Shown here in pieces: positions 8,143 through 15,350 of a stretch of DNA of 56,364 nt (position 1 is the stretch's first letter; each line of letters opens with the position of its first letter). Below the pieces are notes generated by a model, which was not told the DNA's origin, ran no database searches, and was given only the letters and a program-made list of their open reading frames with translations. The stretch spans positions 1 through 56,364 of the forward strand of contig JAPOPM010000159.1 in the NCBI GenBank assembly GCA_026712905.1, read 5' to 3'. The position numbers and the translations under genes were made by a program. This DNA is from Deltaproteobacteria bacterium (GTDB lineage: Bacteria > Desulfobacterota > Binatia > UBA9968 > JAJDTQ01).

Positions 8143-8322
8143 ATGCCAAGCGATGAAACACGCCGTTTGCTGAAGGTTTTCGGCATCGCCGTGACGACGC
8201 TGGAGGACGCGGTGCGTGAAGGGGCCGCGGCGGATCGGGTGGCGCGGTCGGCGGCGGAAGCGCGCGCGCGTCTCGACGAGGCGGCGGCGCTGATCGAGCG
8301 CCTCGAGAAGGAAGGTCGGTGA
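8143..8322 (+). CDS. Small helical protein upstream of formate dehydrogenase
   Basis: A 59-aa protein, mostly charged and Ala-rich with heptad-like spacing in its C-terminal half ('ARSAAEARARLDEAAALIERLEKEG'), so probably a short helical or coiled-coil protein. I do not recognise the family. The ATG at 8143 follows AAGGAGGG (8131-8138), a strong ribosome-binding site; an in-frame ATG at 8128 would place that site inside the gene. It is the first gene after the repeat and lies 51 nt ahead of the formate dehydrogenase beta gene. It may be an accessory or small subunit of that complex, but does not look like FdsD. Confidence 0.6.
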   Translation: MPSDETRRLLKVFGIAVTTLEDAVREGAAADRVARSAAEARARLDEAAALIERLEKEGR

Positions 8323-8373
8323 GCAGGCGCGGGTCGCGCGGCTCACGGACGTCGAACCGGGAAGCCTGAGAAG

Positions 8374-10077
8374 ATGGCCGAGAAGCACGAGCCGCCGCGG
8401 CGGCGCAGGCACCCGGGGGCGGGACGGGGCCGCGGGCGGAACCGCCCGAGAGGGCGCCAGGTCGACCCGGAGGCGCTGGAGCAGGTGCGCGCGCTGCTGG
8501 GGGACCGGCCGCGTCGGCGGGACCTGCTGATCGAGTTCCTGCACGCGATTCAGGACCGCTACCATGTCCTGTCCGGCGCCCACTTGGCGGCGTTGGCGGA
8601 GGAGATGCGTCTGGCTTTGGCCGAGGTCTACGAGGTGGCGACCTTCTATGCGCACTTCGACGTGGACAGGGACGGTGCCGCGCCGCCGGCGCATCCGACC
8701 GTGCGCGTGTGCGACGGGCTGGTGTGCGAGATGATGGGCGCGCAAGGCCTCCTGGCCGACTTGCCGCGGGCGCTGGGCAACGGCGCGCGCGTGCTGCCGG
8801 CACCGTGCATGGGTGGCTGTGACCGCGCGCCCGTGGCCAGGGTGGGGCGGCGCTGCGTGGACCGCGCGACGGTGGATTCGGTGACGGCCCTGGTCCGGGG
8901 TGGAGAGACCGACCCGGTGCCACCGGCCTGCAAGGACTGCGACGCGTACATCGCGGAGGGCGGCTACACGCTCTTGAAGGAGTGCCTCGACGGCACACGG
9001 AGCCGTGAGGACGTGGTGGAGCAGGTGACGGCTTCGGGCCTTCGGGGCCTTGGCGGCGCCGGCTTCCCCACCGGGCGCAAGTGGCAGATCGTGCGCGGTT
9101 ATCCCGGGCCGCGGCTCATGACGGTCAACGCGGACGAGGGCGAGCCCGGCACCTTCAAGGACCGCTATTTCATGGAGAGCGATCCGCACCGGTTCCTGGA
9201 AGGCGTGTTGATCGCCGCCTGGGCGGTGGAAGCGGAAACGGCCTACCTCTACCTGAGGGACGAGTACGCCGAGGTCAGGGAAATCCTGTCCCGGGAACTA
9301 CCGCGGCTGCGGGAAGCAGGGTTGGTTCCGCACGTGGAGTTGGTTCCGCGACGGGGCGCCGGCGCCTACATCTGCGGCGAAGAGTCGGCCATGATCGAGA
9401 GCATCGAGGGCAAGCGCGGCCTGCCGCGGCACCGGCCGCCCTACGTGGCCGAAACGGGGCTCTTCGGCCGGCCCACGCTGGTGCAGAACGTCGAGACCCT
9501 GTACTGGGTCCGGGACATCCTCGAACAGGGGCCCGAGTGGTTCACGGCCCAGGGCCGCAACGGCGGCGCGGGCCTCCACGCCTATTCGGTGTCGGGCCGG
9601 GTGGCGCGACCCGGCGTCAAGATCGCTCCCTCCGGCATCACCGCGCGCGAGCTGATCGACGAGCACTGCGGCGGCATGGCGCCCGGTCACCGTTTCAAGG
9701 GATACCTTCCCGGCGGCGCCTCGGGCGGCCTGCTGCCGGCCTCCATGGCGGACATCCCGCTCAAGTTCGGCTCCCTGGACGACGAGGGTTGCTTCGTCGG
9801 CTCCCACGGCGTGGTGGTGTTGAGCGACCAGGACGACATCAAGGCGGTCGTGCGCAACCTCATGCGCTTTTTCAAGCACGAGAGCTGCGGCCAGTGCACA
9901 CCGTGCCGCGTGGGCACGGAGAAGGCGGTGGCGCTCATGGAGCGGCCGTCGTGGGACGAGCCCTTGCTGGCGGCCTTGGGCGCGGCCATGGCGGACGCCT
10001 CCATCTGCGGCTTGGGGCAGGCGGCGCCCAACTCGGTGCGTTGCGCCTACCGCTACTTCCGGGAGGAGTTGCCGTGA
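8374..10077 (+). CDS. NAD-linked formate dehydrogenase beta subunit (NuoE-NuoF fusion)
   Basis: A 567-aa fusion of a NuoE-like Fe2S2 domain (about 25-180; Cys pairs in 'VCDGLVC' and 'APCMGGC') and a NuoF-like domain (about 190-567). The latter has FMN/NADH-binding 'GLGGAGFPTGRKW' and 'DEGEPGTFKDR' and Fe4S4 ligands in 'ESCGQCTPCR' plus a later Cys ('ASICGLGQ'). This one-piece diaphorase, paired with a single alpha subunit, is the arrangement of the tungsten-containing FDH1 of Methylobacterium rather than the separate FdsB/FdsG type. It passes electrons between NAD(H) and the alpha subunit. The first 30 residues are Arg/Gly/Pro-rich and unusual. It overlaps the alpha gene by 4 nt (GTGA). Confidence 0.9.
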   Translation: MAEKHEPPRRRRHPGAGRGRGRNRPRGRQVDPEALEQVRALLGDRPRRRDLLIEFLHAIQDRYHVLSGAHLAALAEEMRLALAEVYEVATFYAHFDVDRDGAAPPAHPTVRVCDGLVCEMMGAQGLLADLPRALGNGARVLPAPCMGGCDRAPVARVGRRCVDRATVDSVTALVRGGETDPVPPACKDCDAYIAEGGYTLLKECLDGTRSREDVVEQVTASGLRGLGGAGFPTGRKWQIVRGYPGPRLMTVNADEGEPGTFKDRYFMESDPHRFLEGVLIAAWAVEAETAYLYLRDEYAEVREILSRELPRLREAGLVPHVELVPRRGAGAYICGEESAMIESIEGKRGLPRHRPPYVAETGLFGRPTLVQNVETLYWVRDILEQGPEWFTAQGRNGGAGLHAYSVSGRVARPGVKIAPSGITARELIDEHCGGMAPGHRFKGYLPGGASGGLLPASMADIPLKFGSLDDEGCFVGSHGVVVLSDQDDIKAVVRNLMRFFKHESCGQCTPCRVGTEKAVALMERPSWDEPLLAALGAAMADASICGLGQAAPNSVRCAYRYFREELP

Positions 10078-12821
10078 GCGAGCCCGTGCGTTTCACCCTC
10101 GACGGCCGCGAGGTGGAGGCCGCTCCCGGCGAGACCCTCTGGCAGGCGGCCGAGCGCCAAGGCACGGTGTTGCCGCACCTGTGCTACGACCCGCAGCCCG
10201 GCTACCGGCCCGACGGCAACTGCCGCGCGTGCATGGTGGAGGTGGAGGGCGAACGCGTGCTGGCGGCCTCGTGCATCCGCCGCCCGGCTCCGGGCATGAC
10301 GGTGCATACGGACAGCGAACGCGCCCGAAGCGCGCGCCGTATGGTCATGGAGCTGTTGGTGGCGGACCAGCCCTCCAGGGAGACCGCCCACGACGCCGGC
10401 TCCCGCCTGTGGCAGTGGGCCGAGCGGATGGAGGTGACGGACAGCCGCTTCCCCGCGCGTGCGGCGCCGGTTCCGGACGGCAGCCATCCGGCCATGCGCG
10501 TGGCCCTCGACGCCTGCATCCACTGCAACCTGTGCGTGCGCGCCTGCCGCGAGGTGCAGGTGAACGACGTCATCGGCATGGCCCACCGCGGCGCCGGCGC
10601 CAAGATCGTCTTCGACTTCGACGACCCCATGGGCGACAGCACCTGCGTGGCCTGCGGCGAATGCGTGCAGGCCTGTCCCACCGGCGCGCTCATGCCCGCG
10701 TCGCTGGTGGACGCGGACGGCGTGGACAAGCGCGAGGCGCTCGCCGAGGTGCCGAGCGTGTGCCCCTACTGCGGCGTGGGCTGCCAGATCGGCTATCAGG
10801 TCAAGGACAACGCCATCGCCGCGGTGCGCGGACGCCCGGGCCCGTCCAACCGCGGCCGGCTGTGCGTCAAGGGGCGTTTCGGCTTCGATTACGTCACGCA
10901 CCCGCACCGGCTCACGGTGCCGTTGATCCGCCGCGAGGATGCGCCCAAGGATGCGTCGGCGGATATCGATCCGGCCGACCCATACACCCATTTCCGCGAG
11001 GCCTCCTGGGAGGAAGCGCTGGATGCCGCGGCCGTAGGGCTGCGACAGGTCCGCGACCGGGACGGCGGCGACGCCCTGGCCGCCTACGGCTCGGCCAAGG
11101 GCTCCAACGAGGAGGCCTACCTGGTGCAGAAGCTCGTGCGCACGGGCTTCGGCACGAACAACGTGGACCACTGCACCCGGCTGTGCCATGCGTCGTCGGT
11201 GGCGGCGCTCATGGAAGGCATCGGCTCCGCCGCGGTGACCGCGCCCTTCACCGCTTGCGAGGACTCGGACGTGCTGATCGTGATCGGCGCCAACCCCACC
11301 GAGAACCACCCGGTGGCGGCCACCTACTTCAAGCAGGCCGCCAGGCGCGGCGCCGAGTTGATTGTCATGGACCCCCGGGGCCAGGCGCTGCGGCGCCACG
11401 CCACCCGGATGCTCCAGTTCAAGCCCGGCGCGGACGTGGCCCTGCTCAACGCGCTCCTCAACGTCATCATCGGGGAAGGGCTCTACGACCGGGACTACGT
11501 GGCCGCCCACACGGAAGGCTTCGAGGAACTGAAGCGGCACGTGGCGGAGTTCACGCCCGAGGCCATGGCCGAGATCTGCGGCATCGACGCCGGCACACTG
11601 CGCGCGGTGGCGCGGCTCTACGCCGGCGCCCGTGCCGCCATCATCTTCTGGGGCATGGGCATCTCGCAGCACATCCACGGCACGGACAACGCCCGCTGCC
11701 TCATCGCCTTGGCCCTGGTCACCGGTCAGGTGGGGCGACCCGGCACCGGGCTCCACCCGCTGCGCGGCCAGAACAACGTCCAAGGGGCCTCCGACGCCGG
11801 CCTCGTCCCCATGTTCTATCCGGATTACCGCTCGGTGGAACAGGAGGCCGTACGACGCCGTTTCGAGGAAGTCTGGAAGACGGCGCTGGACCCGCAACGG
11901 GGTCTTACGGTGATGGAGATCGTGGATGCCGTGCACGCGGGGTGGATCAAGGGCATGTACATCATGGGCGAGAACCCGGCCATGTCGGACCCCGATGTGC
12001 GGCACGCGCGCGAGGCCCTGGCCGGGCTTGAGCACCTGGTGGTGCAGGAGATCTTTCTGACCGAGACGGCGTTTCACGCCGACGTGGTGTTGCCGGCCTC
12101 GGCCTGGCCCGAGAAGGACGGCACCGTCACCAACAGCAACCGGCAGGTGCAGATGGGGCGGGCCGCCCTGGCACCCCCGGACGGCGTGCGGCAGGACTGG
12201 TGGATCATCCAGGAGATCGCGCGGCGCATGGGCCTCGACTGGAACTACGACGGACCGGCGGACGTCTTCGCGGAGATGAAGCTGGTGATGCCGTCCCTCG
12301 ACCACATCACCTGGGAGCGGGTGGAGCGGGAAAGCTCAGTGACCTACCCATGCCCTGCGCCGGACCGGCCCGGCATCGACGTCGTGTTCGGCGACGGCTT
12401 CCCCACCGCCAGCGGGCGGGGCAAACTGGTGCCCGTGGACATCATCCCGCCCGACGAGCAGCCCGACGAGTCGTTCCCCATGGTCCTGAGCACCGGCCGG
12501 CAACTGGAGCACTGGCACACCGGCGCCATCACGAGGCGCGCGAGCGTGCTGGACGAACTGGAGCCCGAGGCGGTGGCCAACCTCTCGCCGGCGGAGTTGC
12601 GCCGTCTCGGCGTGGCCGCCGGGGACATGGTGCGCGTCTCCACCCGCCGCGGCGTCATCGACATCAAGGCGCGCGCCGACAGCGCCGTCCCCGACGGCTG
12701 CGTGTTCATCCCGTTCTGCTTTGCCGAGGCGGCGGTGAACCTGCTGACCAACCCGGCGCTGGACCCTTACGGGAAAATTCCGGAGTATAAATTCTGTGCC
12801 GCGCGCGTGGAGCGCCTGTAG
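10074..12821 (+). CDS. Formate dehydrogenase alpha subunit (Mo/W bis-MGD, Cys type)
   Basis: A 915-aa protein. In order: a Fe2S2 domain (about 1-85; 'CYDPQPGYRPDGNCRAC'), two ferredoxin-type Fe4S4 motifs ('CIHCNLCVRAC', 'CVACGECVQAC'), the catalytic-domain Fe4S4 ('CPYCGVGC'), then the molybdopterin oxidoreductase domain and C-terminal molydopterin-binding domain ('VLSTGRQLEHWHTGAITRR'). The metal ligand is Cys in 'CTRLCHASSV', so it does not need selenocysteine. The HxxxCxxCxxxxxC cluster site found in many NuoG/FdsA proteins after the Fe2S2 domain is missing; that stretch reads 'ADQPSRETAHDAGSRLW'. It interconverts formate and CO2 with NAD via the beta subunit. GTG start overlapping the beta stop. 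Confidence 0.9.
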   Translation: MSEPVRFTLDGREVEAAPGETLWQAAERQGTVLPHLCYDPQPGYRPDGNCRACMVEVEGERVLAASCIRRPAPGMTVHTDSERARSARRMVMELLVADQPSRETAHDAGSRLWQWAERMEVTDSRFPARAAPVPDGSHPAMRVALDACIHCNLCVRACREVQVNDVIGMAHRGAGAKIVFDFDDPMGDSTCVACGECVQACPTGALMPASLVDADGVDKREALAEVPSVCPYCGVGCQIGYQVKDNAIAAVRGRPGPSNRGRLCVKGRFGFDYVTHPHRLTVPLIRREDAPKDASADIDPADPYTHFREASWEEALDAAAVGLRQVRDRDGGDALAAYGSAKGSNEEAYLVQKLVRTGFGTNNVDHCTRLCHASSVAALMEGIGSAAVTAPFTACEDSDVLIVIGANPTENHPVAATYFKQAARRGAELIVMDPRGQALRRHATRMLQFKPGADVALLNALLNVIIGEGLYDRDYVAAHTEGFEELKRHVAEFTPEAMAEICGIDAGTLRAVARLYAGARAAIIFWGMGISQHIHGTDNARCLIALALVTGQVGRPGTGLHPLRGQNNVQGASDAGLVPMFYPDYRSVEQEAVRRRFEEVWKTALDPQRGLTVMEIVDAVHAGWIKGMYIMGENPAMSDPDVRHAREALAGLEHLVVQEIFLTETAFHADVVLPASAWPEKDGTVTNSNRQVQMGRAALAPPDGVRQDWWIIQEIARRMGLDWNYDGPADVFAEMKLVMPSLDHITWERVERESSVTYPCPAPDRPGIDVVFGDGFPTASGRGKLVPVDIIPPDEQPDESFPMVLSTGRQLEHWHTGAITRRASVLDELEPEAVANLSPAELRRLGVAAGDMVRVSTRRGVIDIKARADSAVPDGCVFIPFCFAEAAVNLLTNPALDPYGKIPEYKFCAARVERL

Positions 12822-12862
12822 CGCCGCGCGCGGTCATTCAAGGGACATCGTCGCCGCCGGAA

Positions 12863-12934
12863 TCAGTATTCCAGCAACGACGCGATGGTGAGGCTGACGG
12901 CGATGGAAAAGGCAATGACGAGCCAGACTTCCAA
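12863..12934 (-). CDS. Candidate 23-aa single-helix membrane peptide
   Basis: A 23-residue ORF starting with TTG: a short polar start, then one continuous hydrophobic stretch ('WLVIAFSIAVSLTIASLL') ending in Glu-Tyr. It is not one of the longer open frames, but has two independent supports. GGAAGGAG (12941-12948) lies 6 nt upstream of the start, and a near-consensus sigma-70 promoter lies just before that. Its size and single helix resemble regulatory or structural small membrane proteins (KdpF-sized). It lies 85 nt downstream of lemA on the same strand and converges on the formate dehydrogenase operon. Function unknown; a leader peptide or small RNA is an alternative. Confidence 0.5.
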   Translation of the reverse strand: MEVWLVIAFSIAVSLTIASLLEY

Positions 12935-12966
12935 GTTGCTCTCCTTCCGCAATTGGTTCTGTCGTC

Positions 12967-12995
12967 AGTATAACCATAAAAGTTAGATGAGTCAA
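12967..12995 (-). promoter_or_regulatory. Near-consensus sigma-70 promoter upstream of the 23-aa ORF
   Basis: On the minus strand, TTGACT (12990-12995) is separated by exactly 17 bp from TATACT (12967-12972). Each hexamer differs from consensus at one position. The short stretch is markedly A+T-rich against the surrounding DNA. Transcription would start about 20-25 nt before the 23-aa ORF. Confidence 0.6.
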
Positions 12996-13019
12996 ATTTC
13001 ATGGGCCGTGTGACGTTCT

Positions 13020-13592
13020 TCAGAACGTGACCTTCGGCGTCTCCTGGGCGGCTTCCTCCACCTGGAAGTATTCCGCCTTCTCGATCCCCGCCAAGTCCGC
13101 GTAGAAGCGCCCCGGCAACTTGCGGATGAAGGTGTTGACCGCGGTGACGCTGTCGTTGAACCGCTTCCGCTCCACGGCCAGCCGGTTCTCGGTTCCCTCG
13201 AGCTGGTCCTGGAGCTTCAGGAAAGACTGGTTGGACTTGAGCTGCGGGTATTGCTCCCGCAGGACCAGCAACCGGGACAGCGCGCGCTCGAACCCGGCGG
13301 CGGCCTGAGCCTTCTGGTTGACCGAGCCGGCCTGGAAATACGCCTTGCGGGCATTGGCGACCCCCAGGAAGATCTTCTCCTCCTGCTTGGCCACTCCCTT
13401 GACCGTTTCCAACAGATTGGGGATCAGCTCGAAGCGCCGTTGGAGCTGGTTCTCCACCTGCGCCCACTGGTTCTTGACCCCCTCGTCGAGGGTGATGGCG
13501 CGGTTGTAGCCGCTGAGGACGCAGCCGCCCGCCAGCAATGCCATGCCCACCACGACCGCTAGTGCGATCAACAGAATTTTCAACGCGTTCAA
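13020..13592 (-). CDS. lemA: LemA family protein
   Basis: A 190-aa protein with an N-terminal hydrophobic segment (about 5-25) containing 'LAGGC', a possible lipobox. The typical LemA helical body follows: 'YNRAITLDEGVKNQWAQVENQLQRR', 'IPNLLETVKG' and 'NTFIRKLPGRFYADLAGI'. LemA proteins are membrane-anchored, with a long helical bundle facing outward; the function is poorly defined. The gene follows a TPM-domain gene, a pairing seen in many bacteria. The stop region contains a short interrupted palindrome (ACGTTCT-TC-AGAACGT, 13013-13028), too tight for a stable hairpin loop. Confidence 0.9.
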   Translation of the reverse strand: MNALKILLIALAVVVGMALLAGGCVLSGYNRAITLDEGVKNQWAQVENQLQRRFELIPNLLETVKGVAKQEEKIFLGVANARKAYFQAGSVNQKAQAAAGFERALSRLLVLREQYPQLKSNQSFLKLQDQLEGTENRLAVERKRFNDSVTAVNTFIRKLPGRFYADLAGIEKAEYFQVEEAAQETPKVTF

Positions 13593-13689
13593 GGCGTTTC
13601 CCCTCCCTTCAAGAGGTATGCACGATCCTTCCCGCCGTCAAGCGGGCGCCGGCCTCAAAGCGGCCGTACCCCGTTCGCCGGCGTGCAAC

Positions 13690-14532
13690 TCACCAGCCGG
13701 CGCCCCCACCGCCTCCGCCGAAGCCGCCGCCTCCGCCGAACGAACCGCCGAACCCGCCCCCGAAACCCCCGCCGAGACCGCCCCCCGACGCCCCCCAGGA
13801 CCGGGAACCGCCGCCGAGAAGGCTTCCCAGCACCGCTCCCATGAGCAAGCCGGAAGCCGCGCCGCGTCCGCCCCAGGCGGTACGATGACGCCGCCGCCTC
13901 AGAGAGCTCAAGAAAAACAGCCCTATCAGCACGGGCATCAGCGAGCCACCGATACCCGTGCCGGTGACGCGCCGGCGTTCGCCGCGGATCCGGTAGTCCG
14001 GCGCGCCGGTGAGCTTCACCCGCCCCGCGTCCGCCACCCGGTTGGCCGTGGCGACGGTGAGGGCAAACAAACCCTCGGCAAATTTTCCCGCTCTGAAGAA
14101 ATCCTGGGCCACCCGTCGCGAAGCCGTGCCCGCCCAGGAGTCGGGCAGCACTCCTTCCAGGCCGTACCCGGTGTGGACCCGTACCCTCCGTTCCTTCAGG
14201 GTCAAGGCGATGAGGGCGCCGTTGTCCTTGCCCTTGCGGCCGAGCTTCCAGGCCTCCGCGTGGCGCTGGACGAAGCCGACGAAGTCCTCGCCGTCCGTGG
14301 TCGGCACCGTCAGCACCTTGACCTGTGCCGTGGTCTTCTGCTCCAGCTCGCGCAGCCACCCCTCCATCCGGCGTTGGGTGCCGGCGTCGATGAGGTTGGC
14401 GGTGTCCACGACGTAGGCGCCGGGATCCCGGACCGTCACGGCCGCTCCGCCTGCCGACGTCAGCAACGCCGATAGAGCAAGGCATGCGAGCAGCGTCAGT
14501 CCGGGCACGAGCCGTGCCGTCCTACCACGCAT
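13690..14532 (-). CDS. TPM domain protein with Gly-rich C-terminus
   Basis: A 280-aa protein with a signal peptide or anchor (about 8-30). A TPM domain follows (about 35-165; 'VVDTANLIDAGTQRRMEGWL', 'VPTTDGEDF', 'DNGALIALTLKERRVRVHTGYGLEGVLPD'), then a second hydrophobic segment (about 197-210) and a tail of GGGF/GGG repeats ending in Gly-Ala-Gly-Trp. TPM proteins are exported and have been linked to photosystem repair in plants and to acid-phosphatase activity in some members. The Gly-rich tail after a transmembrane helix is typical of the bacterial form. It overlaps the upstream nucleotidyltransferase-like gene by 11 nt and precedes lemA in the same operon. Confidence 0.88.
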   Translation of the reverse strand: MRGRTARLVPGLTLLACLALSALLTSAGGAAVTVRDPGAYVVDTANLIDAGTQRRMEGWLRELEQKTTAQVKVLTVPTTDGEDFVGFVQRHAEAWKLGRKGKDNGALIALTLKERRVRVHTGYGLEGVLPDSWAGTASRRVAQDFFRAGKFAEGLFALTVATANRVADAGRVKLTGAPDYRIRGERRRVTGTGIGGSLMPVLIGLFFLSSLRRRRHRTAWGGRGAASGLLMGAVLGSLLGGGSRSWGASGGGLGGGFGGGFGGSFGGGGGFGGGGGGAGW

Positions 14533-15244
14533 CGACGTGAGTCCTCAGGGCGTCCACGTCCGCGTAGAGGGTCTTGAACTCCTCCCATCCGTGCTGGCTC
14601 CGTTCGTCGACGGCGCTCCGGACCCCGGGCAGTGAACGCTGGATGCCGCTCTCGATGGCCGCCACCGTGTCCAGCGCGGTCTTGGGTTCGGCGTCGCCGT
14701 GGAGCCACAGGAAACCCCGCAGCGCGCGCAGCAGTCGCTCTCCCACGTCCACCTCCACCGTGGTCAGGGCCTTGTCCCGTCCCGCGGTCGCCAGCAACGC
14801 TTGCCGCATGCCGATCTGGATGGTCTTGAGCTCCCGCTCGCACTGGTGTCTCACATCATCCGCGCGCAGAGACAGATCCTGGAAAGGGTCTTCTCCGAAC
14901 ACGCAGACGTGCCGCTGCGCGATCTCCAGGAGCTCGAGCGGGAAGGTGTCCAGGGAGGACTCGATGTATTCCGGCGTCATGATCAGCGGCGCGGCGATGC
15001 GCGCCTTCCCCAGACGCGGCCCCTGCCGCGCCAGTTTGTGCAGCATCTCCAGGTCCACCGCTCCCACCACGAAGACGCTCCGCGCCGTGTGCGACCGTGG
15101 GTTGAAGGTGCCGGCGGCGACGGCGCCGAACAGTATCAGCGACCGCGCGTTGTCCCCGGCGAGGTCCTTCAGGGTCTCGGCGTAGCGAGTGAGCGAGGCG
15201 CGCATGGATTCAGGCGCTCCTTGCAGGTTGTAGTCATCGGGCAT
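14522..15244 (-). CDS. Degenerate nucleotidyltransferase-like protein in the lemA-TPM operon
   Basis: A 240-aa soluble protein. Residues about 30-70 ('RSLILFGAVAAGTFNPRSHTARSVFVVG') resemble the start of a Pol-beta/MNT nucleotidyltransferase domain. The usual Gly-Ser is Gly-Ala, and the metal-binding Asp-x-Asp is not evident, so it is probably inactive as a transferase. The C-terminal half is helical. It is first in the operon with the TPM and lemA genes (11-nt overlap with TPM), suggesting a shared envelope role. The family assignment is tentative. Confidence 0.55.
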   Translation of the reverse strand: MPDDYNLQGAPESMRASLTRYAETLKDLAGDNARSLILFGAVAAGTFNPRSHTARSVFVVGAVDLEMLHKLARQGPRLGKARIAAPLIMTPEYIESSLDTFPLELLEIAQRHVCVFGEDPFQDLSLRADDVRHQCERELKTIQIGMRQALLATAGRDKALTTVEVDVGERLLRALRGFLWLHGDAEPKTALDTVAAIESGIQRSLPGVRSAVDERSQHGWEEFKTLYADVDALRTHVDAW

Positions 15245-15350
15245 GGGCTGCCGCCTCCGTTGAGTGAGATTCCCGTCGCTTCACTGTATCGGACAAACCG
15301 CCGTTGTGACAGGCGCCGGTTTGAATCGGTGAGCCTGCCGGGATATTTTG

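Noticed and set aside
11160-11220. Selenocysteine in the formate dehydrogenase alpha subunit
   Set aside because: The metal-ligand position is an ordinary Cys codon ('CTRLCHASSV') and the frame has no internal TGA.
13013-13028. Palindrome ACGTTCT-TC-AGAACGT as a lemA terminator
   Set aside because: The 2-nt loop is too small for a hairpin, it overlaps the lemA stop codon and there is no T tract.
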